Shown here: piece by piece, positions 25,425-35,775 of the stretch
How positions within the stretch are numbered: the stretch's first letter is position 1
How the letters are laid out: every line of letters starts with the position of its first letter
DNA from: Epiperipatus broadwayi
Lineage: Eukaryota; Onychophora; Udeonychophora; Euonychophora; Peripatidae
Assembly: GCA_028023455.1 (NCBI GenBank)
Contig: JAQFVV010000317.1
Location: 751,501 to 815,500 of the forward strand
DNA length: 64,000 bases
Direction: 5' to 3'
Translations under genes and position numbers: made by a program
The notes under the pieces: model-generated
What the model was told of the DNA's origin: nothing
Seen by the model: the letters and a program-made list of their open reading frames with translations, nothing else
Database searches by the model: none

Positions 25425-25600
25425 TATATAACTGAATATTTGTAAATACAGTAACTAAATAATTAAAATTTTTATCCACTTAGGAGCGCTTTCAATTATC
25501 CCAGTAATCTTTGTCAACTAAAGCTTTGAATGCGCTCCTAAGTGGATAAAAAATTTTAATTATTTAGTTACTGTATTTACAACAAATATTCAGTTATATA
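25425..25600. repeat. Near-perfect palindromic element with arms of about 65 bp
   Basis: Bases 25425-25489 and 25532-25600 are reverse complements except for one extra A and a short insertion in the right arm. The ends are TATATA and the inner ends GAGCGC/GCGCTC. No coding capacity. A hairpin MITE or similar is the simplest reading. Confidence 0.8.
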
Positions 25601-26661
25601 TATATTCAAGGTATTATTAACATCAGGACTACATTTCTATTATTAAGTATGTATAATATGAAACAAAATTTTGCAGAATAACAAATTCCAAATATTTCTA
25701 AAAAAGTAGAAATAGTTAATGATTATTTTATAACAAACAAGTCAAAGTTAAAGAAAATTGTTGTAAAACTTGCAGCAAAAGATGAATTCATTTACTTATC
25801 AAGAATTTAGTGATTTAGCTTACCACACAACCATCTGATATAATGACTTTAGTTCATACTTATCACAGCAGTGTTACTGTGATATTTAAAATTAACAGAT
25901 TAAAATTCCAGACCCTAAAATTATTTTTTTATTACATAAATGGATGAGTTGTTGTAACTGCTGATATTTAATATAATATGATAATGAATTTGATAATTTC
26001 GGATTACAGTAAATCCCAAAATCCTGGATCATTTATAAAATATTGCAACTAGAGGATCTGAATCTTTAAGAATTCAGACTTGATCTGAGTAAGAATATTA
26101 TTTCAACCACAATTGAATGTGCCAGTCTTGAATTCTCTCCTATATATCTACATACAAATGTGCTATAACTACATTGTTTTGTTTGGCGGTGATAGAAGTG
26201 TTCTATGAAACAAAAAAAAAAAGGTTTTCTAAATTATTCAGATAACGGAGAGGATTTTACTGCAGGATTTGAAGCAGTTGATGACAGCAAAATTTCTCAT
26301 AATGAAAGATTTATTATTAAAAATGTAAAAAATGAATATAAATAATTTGTAAAAGGATTGTTAAAATTTTTAAACAATTTATGTTGTTATTCAAGAGGTC
26401 ACCAGAAAAAACAGTCTTTTGCTAAGATGTATCCAAATAATTGAAAAATAAAAATTGTAACTCTTTGATTGCCAAACATGTTAAATACCATTGTAATACT
26501 GAACAAAGATTTTTGTGAATCAAAGATTTTGACATTAAAGTTATTAAGAGATTTGAATTTATACCTTTTAAAACTAGAAAATTATTAAAATATGATGTTA
26601 ACATATTATAAAATATAAAAGTACAATATAATTGCAATAGAAATATTAAGTCAACAAACAT
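25601..26661. other. AT-rich intergenic DNA, no gene seen
   Basis: No supportable feature. The - strand frame at 26422-26661 is low-complexity. Confidence 0.55.
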
Positions 26662-26846
26662 TAATTTATTGATAGACCACTAAACACATGATCACTATCT
26701 CATACTAGCACATAATTGTTATTAAACAATTCAAAACAAAGCAAAACTTTCCGCACAGTAGTGCCATCTTGTGCCAGCAAGAGCAATCAATGGATGCCAG
26801 AAGGCTTGTGCATAAAATCCCTATCTAGTGCCTACTCATCCAATAT

Positions 26847-26887
26847 CACCAGACTAGTTTCTGGCTTGTAGTCTTCATCAGTGAGGG
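26847..26887 (-). ncRNA. Hammerhead ribozyme-like motif, family 2, weaker copy
   Basis: The - strand copy keeps CTGATGA (26881-26875), GAAAC and TAGTC. Stem I (CCCTCA/TGGTGA) and stem II (GAC/GCC) have mismatches. It is homologous to the + strand copy at 27283-27324. Confidence 0.6.
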
Positions 26888-27282
26888 GCCTTGGATCTGA
26901 GAGCACTGCACCTAGATCTTAGGATCTAATGCAACCCTTCAGCTCCCACCTTTTAACTCTATTTAACTACAAAACTGTGAGAATGAAATTGAAAACACAA
27001 TTAATATTTCAATACAAGCTCAATAGCTTATATTGTCATATGGGTCTGAACTCAATTCAGCACCCATACGTTTTGGTGTCTTTGGTTCTTTAACAACCAT
27101 AGCCACCACTATCCTATTAGGCAGGATTGGTGTTAAACCACTAAACATCACATGATCACTATCTCATACTAGCACATAGTTGTTATAAAACAATTCAAAA
27201 CAAAGCAAAACTCTCTACACAGTAGTCCCATCTTATGCCAACAAGAGCAATCAATGGATACCAGAAGTCTCAGATACAAGGC

Positions 27283-27324
27283 TCCTCACTGATGAAGGCC
27301 ACAAGCCAGAAACTAGTCTGGGGA
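27283..27324 (+). ncRNA. Hammerhead ribozyme-like motif, family 2, well-paired copy
   Basis: Stem I is TCCTCA (27283-27288) with TGGGGA (27319-27324), six pairs including one wobble. The core CTGATGA (27289-27295) is intact. Stem II is GGC/GCC with loop CACAA, plus an A-A mismatch next to the core. GAAA lies at 27309-27312. Stem III is two pairs (A-U, C-G) closed by a UA loop, giving a GUC cleavage site at 27316-27318. This is a type I hammerhead with minimal stem III. Such motifs in other animals often need dimerisation for good activity; activity here is untested. Confidence 0.7.
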
Positions 27325-27454
27325 TATTGGATGAGTAGGCACTAGATAGGGATTTTATGCACAAGCCTTCTGGCATCCATTGATTGCTCTTGTTGGCACA
27401 ACATGGCACTACTGTGTGGAGAGTTTTGCTTTGTTTTGAATAATTTATTGATAG

Positions 27455-30420
27455 CATGGGGTATGTCAAAGTTTTTATACAAGATCCTTAAAAAAAATTT
27501 CAAAAAATAAAAATTATCTACTAAGTAGTTTAAGGTGTTTTTTGTACCTCTACTAAAATTTCTTCAACGTTCTGAAAATATATTAAAAAAAAAATTTAAG
27601 TGTTTATCAAAATACAGTATAACAAATATGACAAAAAGTATAATAAATTGATTATATAATAATTGTCATTTGACCATCATTATTTGATCTATTTCAATGA
27701 ATGTTGCCAGAGATTGATTTTCCTGAACTCTCAGCAATCAAAAGAATCAATTTGACAAAGTTTAATGGCTATCAAATAATTGAGGGTTATTTCCATTCAT
27801 TATCTAAAAAAAATAAACATTCACAACATATTGGGCAATATAACTCTGAATTTGGAAAACTTATATAAAACCAATGACAATCATTTTTTGCTCAATAAAA
27901 ATTTAGAGAAAATCTAAAAATATCTTTTTTAGATATGTGTGCATATGTACAAAATACGTAGAAAACTAAAAGCATCTAAAGAGCACAAAATAATTAAAAG
28001 AAAAAGTCCATTTAAATAAATACACATCCATAAAATAAATGCATTGTGATATCTGCATGATCATTATTTGAAATGAGCTGATTATATTCAGATTCTAGAT
28101 GTTTATGTACAGTGAAGTAAATTTAGATACAAATTTGAAAAGCAGTAATGAAATACAGTAAAATTGAAAAAAGAAGTCAGTATTTTTTAAAAGGCTCTTA
28201 AAAGAAAATTATAACAGGGAAAAGATTTAATTCCTACAACTTCCAAATTTTCAAAACCTGAGTCCATATACATGACTACATCTAAAATATAATCAAATTT
28301 ACACCAACATAGTAAAGATAACACTGGCAAAAAAAAAAAACTTCCAAGGATAGTTATCTTTATCCAACACTAGAACCATCTATTGTATGTTTGAATAATC
28401 AATGTTATGCTATAAAAGACTCTACTTCTATTCTAATTTTTGGATTTTGCCTTCATCAGTGAAAAGTGGGATTAAAATCTAAAACTAATTCATCTAGCAT
28501 CTTTTTTTTGATTCTTTATACTAATCATGCATATATCCTGAAATTAAAAAAAAATTATTCTGAAGTGGGGAATTTATAACACTATCCTATCTGGTGTCCA
28601 CTGGTTATTCAAACTTGTAGTTGATAGTTCTAAAATAGGTTGAAGATAGTTGCTTTTGGAAATAAGCATGAGTAACCATATGGGAATTATATAATAATAT
28701 TGAAATAAAATACTTTATAAGAATAAATAATTAGAAAAACTGTTTTGTCTATCTATCTTGTGTTTATTTGTACATTACTCATATAAAAGTTTTAATCCAT
28801 ACCAGTCTGCTTGTTCAGATATCAGTTCAGTATTGAAGATATTGGGTTTTTTTCCTAATTAATAACCACTAGAAAAGTTAAAATATTTGCAATCAAATAA
28901 ATTCCAAATCTAAATTATAAACTTTTTTTTTTAAAGAATAAAAGGCTTATTATTTAATTCTATCCCTATTTTCTATCTTCATTACTAATTTTCACTTTCT
29001 ATTGCTTGTTTTTCTTATTTACATGTTATTTTTTCTTTCTCTACAAATGCTATTTTTTTAAAAAATATTATTTGCTTATTTATATAGTCAAGAATAATAT
29101 CACCAGATGCAAACTAGTCTAAATATGTATACATGGCTGTAGTATCAAACTTCAAATTTTAAAACCAACTAGCATTTTATTCAGATATTTTTATTTATAT
29201 GTTTCATGAATATATGATGGAATGAAAGTTTTAGGTATTGTTAATAATAATTAATGATATTTTTAAATTATGATTAATAGTTCATTAAACTTTCATCGAT
29301 GGTCCACATATTGATTTATATAATAACTTGCAGTATCACTTGGAACATTGTGTTCTGATTAGTTTTCTGCTGATACAACTCCTCCTCCCCTCAAAAATTA
29401 AATTATGTTAAAACCTTCTCTTTGACTCTATAAGCAACTTTCTCGACAATATGGTCATATGTTGAGTACGATGATAGCTCTATAATGAAATCCTCCAAGC
29501 GGTCAGTAAGCCCTAACTCCTGCTTTAATTTTTCCCAAATTAATCTTTCTAGCTGACAGTATGATTTCCTGTTTTTTTTAATGACGTTTCTAATACTTCT
29601 GCCAACTTCCTACTTGATTTTTATCATTATACACAAACAATTTCTCTGTAGTTGAATATGTTTTTGTAACTACTATTTCATAGTAAACAAGGTTTAATGA
29701 ACTATGGCTTCTAATAGTCGCATTTTTTTTATATTAAGCATCAAACATTAAAAAAATCGATAATCACACTATAATGCTTCACTGTTTATAAGTCCGATTG
29801 TCACATTTTTCAAGCATAAACGACTTTTTTTTTTAATAATCAAAAAAGATAGGTAATATTTTGTTTCAAATTCTAAAATGTAAACTTCTTTAAATTAATA
29901 ATGAACAAAAATTTAATTTCCAATGCACATGTAATGTGTATATAAACAAAAATATCTATTCAACATTATGTAATATTAATAGCTATATTGAAAATATTCG
30001 TGATAAATGAGGAGCAAACTTCAGCATTCTCCATGACGGACACAATTTTTTATTTTATCTTAATTGATAGCAGAAGAAAAATAAACAAACTGAACTTTTG
30101 GACTACGTATTAGACAAAGTGTGTTATAACTAAAACGTAAATTACTGTAAGAGATTTTACATTAAGTGGCAATTAAAGTAGCAAATAAAAAAAATTTATT
30201 TATATAGAAATCTCTTGCACTTGTTCTAGTGTGGTTGTCAGATGATTGGAATCTCTAGACTGCAATAATGAAGTTGGTTATAGTTAATGATAAATTCCAA
30301 ATTATGAAGTTGGTTATAGTTGAAACATAGATAGTATGTAAGACCAATCTTGTTCATGTTAGATAACATTCAACAATATCAAAAATGTAAGAATTATCTC
30401 AATTACTATATATATATATT
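27455..30420. other. AT-rich intergenic DNA, no gene seen
   Basis: Apart from a weak hammerhead/PLE-tail-like block near 28447-28475 (- strand CACTGATGAAGGC, listed under findings) and a short duplicated ATGAAGTTGGTTATAGTT at about 30268-30320, I see no feature. Confidence 0.55.
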
Positions 30421-31680
30421 GTAACGGGCACGGGTCGATCGAAAGCTCCATCTTCCCTTTCACTTATAACATGTAATGGGGAATTTCTTCTAATTCAAAA
30501 ATCGTCCACTTTCCGCTACCTCAAGCAGAGAGAAATACGGAAATAAACGAATCGATTTCCGTACCTGACCGAATCTGTCAGCTATACGGATATAGCTTCC
30601 AGACTATTTTTCCCGATCAGCTTTCTCCCGACTGCTGTAAGATATTACTGTTACAGCGCTTGGCTAATTTATAAATTTTACGGGCTAAAACACTGCACCA
30701 TCAACGTTTCACATGCTAATTTAATAACTAAAAAGAATATCAACATGAATAATAGTTTACCCCTCCCCTCTCTAATGTTAAACTATTTTTTGGAGTGGCG
30801 AAGAACGAGGCGAGACAGATTTAGATAAATTAATACATTTTTTTAATAATAAAAATAATTAGGTTTGATAAAAAGACATAAGAAATATTAACATAAAATT
30901 AAACATATTATATTTTGATAGTGCTATAAGGAATAAATATTTGAAATTCTACCAATACATAAATACTTAAAATAACTAATTGAAATTCTTATAAATGCTT
31001 TCACATTTATAATCGTTAGACTCACTGTCTTTCATAAGAGAATGTCATTATCATTCAGGAAAGGCATTTGGCCATTGTCTATTGAATTTAAGTGCACTTA
31101 TGACGATTTATAAAAATAATATTCAAGTTACCTAGGGTTTAATCTTTGAGTTCCTTCCGATGTGGTCGACCGTCATGTGGATTTTCTCCACTTCTTTAGG
31201 AGGGACGGTCGCCTATCATATTTGGCGGTGTGTAGCTTCTTGGTTATTCAGGCACGGAGGACGAGGCATCACAAGCAGGGCAACTACAGGAATCCACAGG
31301 CAGGTGTTACTACAGCAGTTGTTACATTATAGCAGAACCATTGGTACAGACGGTCCGGATCGACCAGCGATCATGAAGGCCTTAGCCAGCCATAGTATGT
31401 GAGGCACCGATAGTAGATGTCATATTGGCTAGCTATATCGATTGATTCTTGGAGCTGCAAAATTTCACCTTCTCGACTCGAAGTCTCAAGCTCTAATCTC
31501 TCCTACAATCTCTCTAGCTTTCCACCTAACCTACTTTTTAATTAAAACATTCCAATGGTCCTTTGTCCTTCGGATTCTTTGTTTTCACTTGTTGTCGACA
31601 CCTTCCATGCTATGCCTTCGGCCATATTTAAACTTATTTTACATGATTTTATAGCACTATTTACATTTTACTTATTTCTT
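30421..31680 (+). other. GC-elevated island, LTR-like start; possible LTR retroelement fragment
   Basis: The block begins TGTAACGGGC right after a (TA)n tract, the kind of TG-started edge common to Gypsy-type LTRs. It contains two segments with clearly higher GC (about 30421-30720 and 31140-31520). The short frames at 31160-31402 and 31442-31654 have no domain I know. No matching second LTR, primer-binding site, integrase or protease is visible, so the LTR reading is only a suggestion. Confidence 0.3.
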
Positions 31681-32214
31681 TATTTTCTTTAATTAATTAC
31701 ACAAATTTTAGTATATGTTTTTTTTCTCATTTAAATCTAAATTTTGACGATCATTTATTTTTATTTAAACTCATGCTTTAACTATACTCCATAAAACCCG
31801 CATTTCGTTTATCGTCAAAGGTGTACTTTGAAACATAGATTCTTATCTTTCTGAACATATTAAATTTCTAGGTTTTTTTTTTCTTTCCACGCTACCGAAG
31901 TTTTTCCTTTAAACTTTATTTTTCCCAAAATCATATTTACTACATGTTTTCTTTAGGTTTCTTTTCTGCTTTAATTTTTCTAGCTTATGCTTTTAATATT
32001 ATAATTTAATATTTTACTTTTCTCGAAATTCAGACTTTGAATAGCAAAAGATAATGATCTTGGTAACTCTAGTTCCCTCTCTTTTCCTTTGTTTTATTAA
32101 TTTTCAACATTTCTTGATTTTTGTTAACTTTGAAGCTCGTTTTTCTTTCTTTATTTATCTATTTTATTTCCAACCCGAATATTTCTATGTTTTGTATGTT
32201 TTACATATACATGT
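31681..32214. other. T-rich intergenic DNA, no gene seen
   Basis: Pyrimidine-rich sequence with no frame or motif that I can support. Confidence 0.5.
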
Positions 32215-33063
32215 GTGACCGCAGTATGTGCGATCATCACAATATATATATATAAACCAACACACACTGGGAGATATCTGCATTTTTCCTCTCATCACCA
32301 TCCTGCACAACTATTTTCAGTAGCAAAGACATTATTGGATAGAACAAAGAGACATTCTGATGATAGCCATTTTCACCAGGACCTTTTTGCTACTAATAAA
32401 ATGCTTCTTCATAACGGTTTTAATTACAACATTATTAATAGGGCTTATACATATCAAAAGAAAAAAGATTTTGATACATCAAAAATTAAGACAATTTTGC
32501 CATATATAAAAGGAGTAACTGATAGAATTGGTAACATTTTAAAAAATAATAATATTCATACAATTTACACTACTTATAAAAAAATTAGTGAAATATTTCC
32601 ACTTCCTAAAGATAAAATTGCTTTGGAGTGTCATGGTGTATATGAAATTTCATGTAGGGTCTGTCCACATACATTTATAGGACAGACTAATCGTAGAATA
32701 AATATTAGAAAGGAAGAACACATTCTGACAGTGAGAGAAAAATTCAATTCATCAGCTATTTATTCTCATATAAAATTAACAAATCATGATATCAATTTTG
32801 AAAAAACAAATATTTTAGCAAAAATTGAACAATATGACCAGAGATTGCTAAGAGAAGCTATAGAGATTTTTAAAAGGCCCAAGAGCATAAATGAAAGGTG
32901 TGAATTAAAGAAGATTAACAACATTTGGAAGAAGCTATTGGAAGAGAAAATAAATTTTAAAACTTCTCAACCAATAGAATTTAAATATGAGGAGAAAGAA
33001 AACAATAAAAATGGTTTTAAATCTCACATGCATTCTTATGATTTGAGAAAGAGGACTCTCTGA
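32215..33063 (+). CDS. Partial PLE polyprotein: reverse transcriptase C-terminus and GIY-YIG endonuclease
   Basis: An uninterrupted frame of 282 codons. The first residues are read through a (TA)n tract and are not original. KPTHTGRYLHFSSHHPAQ (about residues 13-31) is the conserved block after the PLE reverse transcriptase core, followed by TLLDRTKR. The second half is a GIY-YIG nuclease: GVYEISC (about 143-149, the GIY strand), FIGQTNRRINIRKEEH (the YIG strand and arginine helix), LLREAIEIFK with the likely catalytic Glu, and NER. A CxxC precedes the YIG strand as is usual in PLEs. The nuclease nicks target DNA for reverse transcription. It lacks the catalytic reverse transcriptase core, so it cannot be autonomous, yet it has no stop or frameshift, which suggests a young insertion. 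Confidence 0.88.
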   Translation: MTAVCAIITIYIYKPTHTGRYLHFSSHHHPAQLFSVAKTLLDRTKRHSDDSHFHQDLFATNKMLLHNGFNYNIINRAYTYQKKKDFDTSKIKTILPYIKGVTDRIGNILKNNNIHTIYTTYKKISEIFPLPKDKIALECHGVYEISCRVCPHTFIGQTNRRINIRKEEHILTVREKFNSSAIYSHIKLTNHDINFEKTNILAKIEQYDQRLLREAIEIFKRPKSINERCELKKINNIWKKLLEEKINFKTSQPIEFKYEEKENNKNGFKSHMHSYDLRKRTL

Positions 33064-33145
33064 GGAAGGTACTTGATATTGTACTGAAACGTCAGCATTT
33101 AGCTTTTTCACTACACAGAATATCCCGCAAATAGTAATAATAATA
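32236..33145 (+). mobile_element. Penelope-like element, 5'-truncated
   Basis: The element starts abruptly after a short (TA)n tract inside the reverse transcriptase region and runs through the endonuclease to a 3' tail containing CTGAGGA...GAAACGTC. Loss of the 5' part is usual for Penelope-like element (PLE) insertions. It ends at or before the (TA)n tract at about 33150, next to the foldback element that begins at 33173. Confidence 0.85.
33044..33110 (+). ncRNA. Hammerhead-like motif at the PLE 3' end
   Basis: The core CTGAGGA (33060-33066) fits the CUGANGA consensus. Stem II is GGTAC/GTACT or AG-TAC/GTACT with loop TTGATATT. GAAA lies at 33086-33089 and is followed directly by CGTC (33090-33093). 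Stem I has a short proximal helix (TC/AG), an internal loop and a distal 8-bp helix TGAGAAAG (33044-33051) with CTTTTTCA (33103-33110). PLEs are known to carry such minimal hammerheads in their terminal repeats. Here stem III (A-U, C-G) has no loop, so cleavage as a monomer is doubtful and dimer action is more likely. The motif overlaps the stop codon of the ORF (33061-33063). Confidence 0.65.
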
Positions 33146-34019
33146 TGACATATATATATATATATTGAAAGGAACAATCTATTATTCATTTCAATATTTA
33201 AAAAAAGATTTTTCTTTCTTCTAAGCAAAACGATATGCAAATTTGGTTTTAAAAAAAGAACTAAAATGAAGTTCTAGAAGGAAACTAAGTTTTGATATAA
33301 AAAATCAGTTTTTATTTTTTTTTTAGTCAGATTGGAATACTACTTCTTCCAAATCCCAGGATTTTACTATGCCTTGTGAATAAAAAAGAGGGTCTCTACT
33401 AACAGTTAGCTAGATCTAATCTGGAATGCTTGTGAATAATACTTTAAATAACTCTGGCCAAATTGAAGAATTAGCATTTATTTAAATGGCAGCTAGAGAT
33501 TACAAGACTATATTATCATCATAAATGAACTTTTAATATTTGTCAGAAAGAAGTATTTTGTTTTGATGAGTCTTGTAATTAAACTATGATTTGTATTTTA
33601 TTTAGCTAATCTGAATTTGTAAATAATGCTTATATCCAGATATTATTTGAAAGAAACTTTTCAGTTTAAAAAATAATGGGGAAGGGGGTGAATTTTTAAT
33701 AACTTCTCTTTACTCGTTAAATTTTTTTTTTTTTAAAAAAATAAGAGTAATATTGGGAAAGATAAAGAAATAATGTTCACAAATAAATTGCCTATGTCTC
33801 AAATAACCATGGTTAACAATGTAATTATTTTTATTAGTCTCATTTGCTCAAAATTAAACTTACATTTGATTATTAAAAATTAGATTTTATGTAGATGAGT
33901 TTATATATGTGCAGTTGTTTGTTCAATGTTTAATAGTTTACATATGTTTGCATTCATATGGGATGATACATTCCTATCAGTTTAATGAGTTAGGGAGTGA
34001 TCTCAGAATGAGTCATCCC

Positions 34020-34215
34020 TGTAAAAATTATGGCTGTATTAAATTATGTTTCGGGCCAAAAGGCCACTTATAATTTTTACTTAGGAGGTTTATTTAATTG
34101 CAATTAGGATCAAAAGGCCATCCCTTTATAGTTATTATTATATGAATGGTTATGTTTAGAGTTGGGAACTAAAAGGACCATTCCTTATGATTATTGTAAT
34201 AAAAATAGCATTGAT
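34020..34215 (+). repeat. Degenerate tandem repeat inside the left foldback arm, period near 57
   Basis: Three copies of a block like CCAAAAGGCCA followed by TTATAATTATTAT occur near 34056, 34111 and 34169. Matching copies appear in the right arm at about 36405-36530 in reverse orientation, so the array predates or accompanies arm duplication. Confidence 0.55.
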
Positions 34216-34908
34216 CTCTATCCCTTATAGAGAGACATGCGATTTAAAGAACTTATATTTATGAATTCATACGTGCATGCATAGAATTATATTTAAGAGT
34301 ATTGAAGTCAGAGTTAAAGGTATGGTGAATGTTATATTATCTATGAATATATTAATACTATAATGTATAAAGAGTAAAGGATTTTGTTAAAAAAATAGAT
34401 TGCATATCAATTAATGATTATACTTTATAAATGAATTACAGTAACATGATCTGTTTATTTTATTAAAGAAAATAGAATGTACGTCAGTTAATAGGTACAC
34501 TTGTAAATAAGTTATTATTACATGACTTGTTATGTTGTTTGTGTAAGATTGCATAGTCTATTGTCATTCATCAGGAGTAACTTAAGCTCTCTGCAATTTA
34601 GCCTGGTATTGCAAATGGGGCTGTGTAATGGTTATATTATTATATTGAATAAAATATTGTTTTAAATATATATGTGTTAGTTTATTTCCTGATGCTTTTT
34701 GGTTTGCTCAAGATGAAGTCTTCTATTTTCATTTGTTATAAATTCCCACTTGCCTGAGTTATATGAATTTTATGGTTGACAAACTTTTTTCTCTATATTG
34801 TAATTTCATTGTTTAAAAAAAAAAAAAACAAGAAAGAACAAAATAAGTTGTTCCATGAAGAAGACATACAAGTATATGTGATGTTCTAGGGAGTGATTAG
34901 CACTCTTA

Positions 34909-35775
34909 GTGATGTATCCAGTTATAATTGTATTGCACATAATAAGTTTATTGCATGTAAAAATTTTGAGAATCATTAAAGTAGAGAATAAAATTAAAAA
35001 GGGTGGAGAACATCAGAAAATAAAGGAAGCAAATACTTTTGAAACTAGCAGTGAAAAAGTTAACTTGGAAACTTTGGATATGGATAATGTCCATTCAGAT
35101 AGTGATTCATGCAATCAAATAAAGCATAAAGACATTGATAAAGAAATAAAATGCATGAGAATACTGCAATATCACAATTAGACATGATGCAGTTGATTAT
35201 GAGATTATTTAGACTGATGAAATTGAAGTTGGAGCAAATAAGTCAAACTATGAAAATAATCATAAAAATAATCAATAGAAAATGGAGCAAATAAATCAAA
35301 CTATGCAAAATTATCAAAAAAATCAAAAACAGAGGTTTGATGAGCATTATAAAAATATGGCTCACAAGATGGATAGTTTTTTTGTAAGTCATTCAAACCA
35401 GAGCATAAAAGTAGATGATTTAAATCAAATAGATTATCAGCATGAAAATGAGCAAGTACAAATTCAAGAAGAAACAAGGGATCAAATCATGGTCAATGAA
35501 CAGGCTCAATTGCCTTTAAAATCAAACAATGAACCAAAAATATATGATTAATTCATAAATGAATCTGAGCCAAAACTATTAGATGAAAATGTACAAAATT
35601 AACACAAGCACATTCAAATAAAAGAACAAACAACAGAAGGAGAGTCTGTTGAACTAATGCAAATAGATGATAATGAACTAAACTATTGAAGGAAATTGAA
35701 AGCAAACAAGAACTGTTAAAGCTAAATACCCAAATACATAAATATAAATCTGAAAGCTTACAATAGATCAAAAGA
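34909..35775 (+). pseudogene. Decayed ORF in foldback centre, coiled-coil/acidic protein of unknown function
   Basis: Frames at 34909-35181 and 35282-35551, with readable continuation to about 35775 through stops, encode a hydrophilic Gln/Asn/Lys/Glu-rich protein. MEQINQTMQNYQKNQKQRFD is heptad-like and could form a coiled coil. Later residues (EQVQIQEETRDQIMVNEQAQ) repeat the same bias. No zinc knuckle, protease or polymerase motif is present. The N-terminus resembles in style the coiled-coil starts of some retroelement Gag proteins, but that is only a guess. At least three in-frame stops show decay. Confidence 0.4.

Larger units (their letters stand above)
26662..27454. mobile_element. Hammerhead-SINE family 2, inverted compound insertion with 14-bp TSD
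   Basis: The 14-base direct repeat TAATTTATTGATAG at 26662-26675 and 27441-27454 brackets a 765-bp insertion. On the - strand it reads as a 3' piece of one unit (27262 to 27136) joined head-to-tail to a whole unit (27135 to 26676), period 464 bp. A third piece (27269-27440) runs the opposite way. The unit has a tRNA-like region (A-box-like TGGCTATGGTTG at 27094-27105 and B-box-like GAGTTCAGACCC at 27042-27053, - strand), then a hammerhead motif, then a 3' part ending GTTTAGTGGT. Exact TSDs indicate a single insertion event, and the inverted 5' piece looks like twin priming. No protein is encoded; mobilisation would be in trans. Confidence 0.8.

Noticed and set aside
31160-31402. 80-codon frame in the GC-elevated island
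   Set aside because: No domain, and higher GC alone lengthens open frames. Not supported as a gene.
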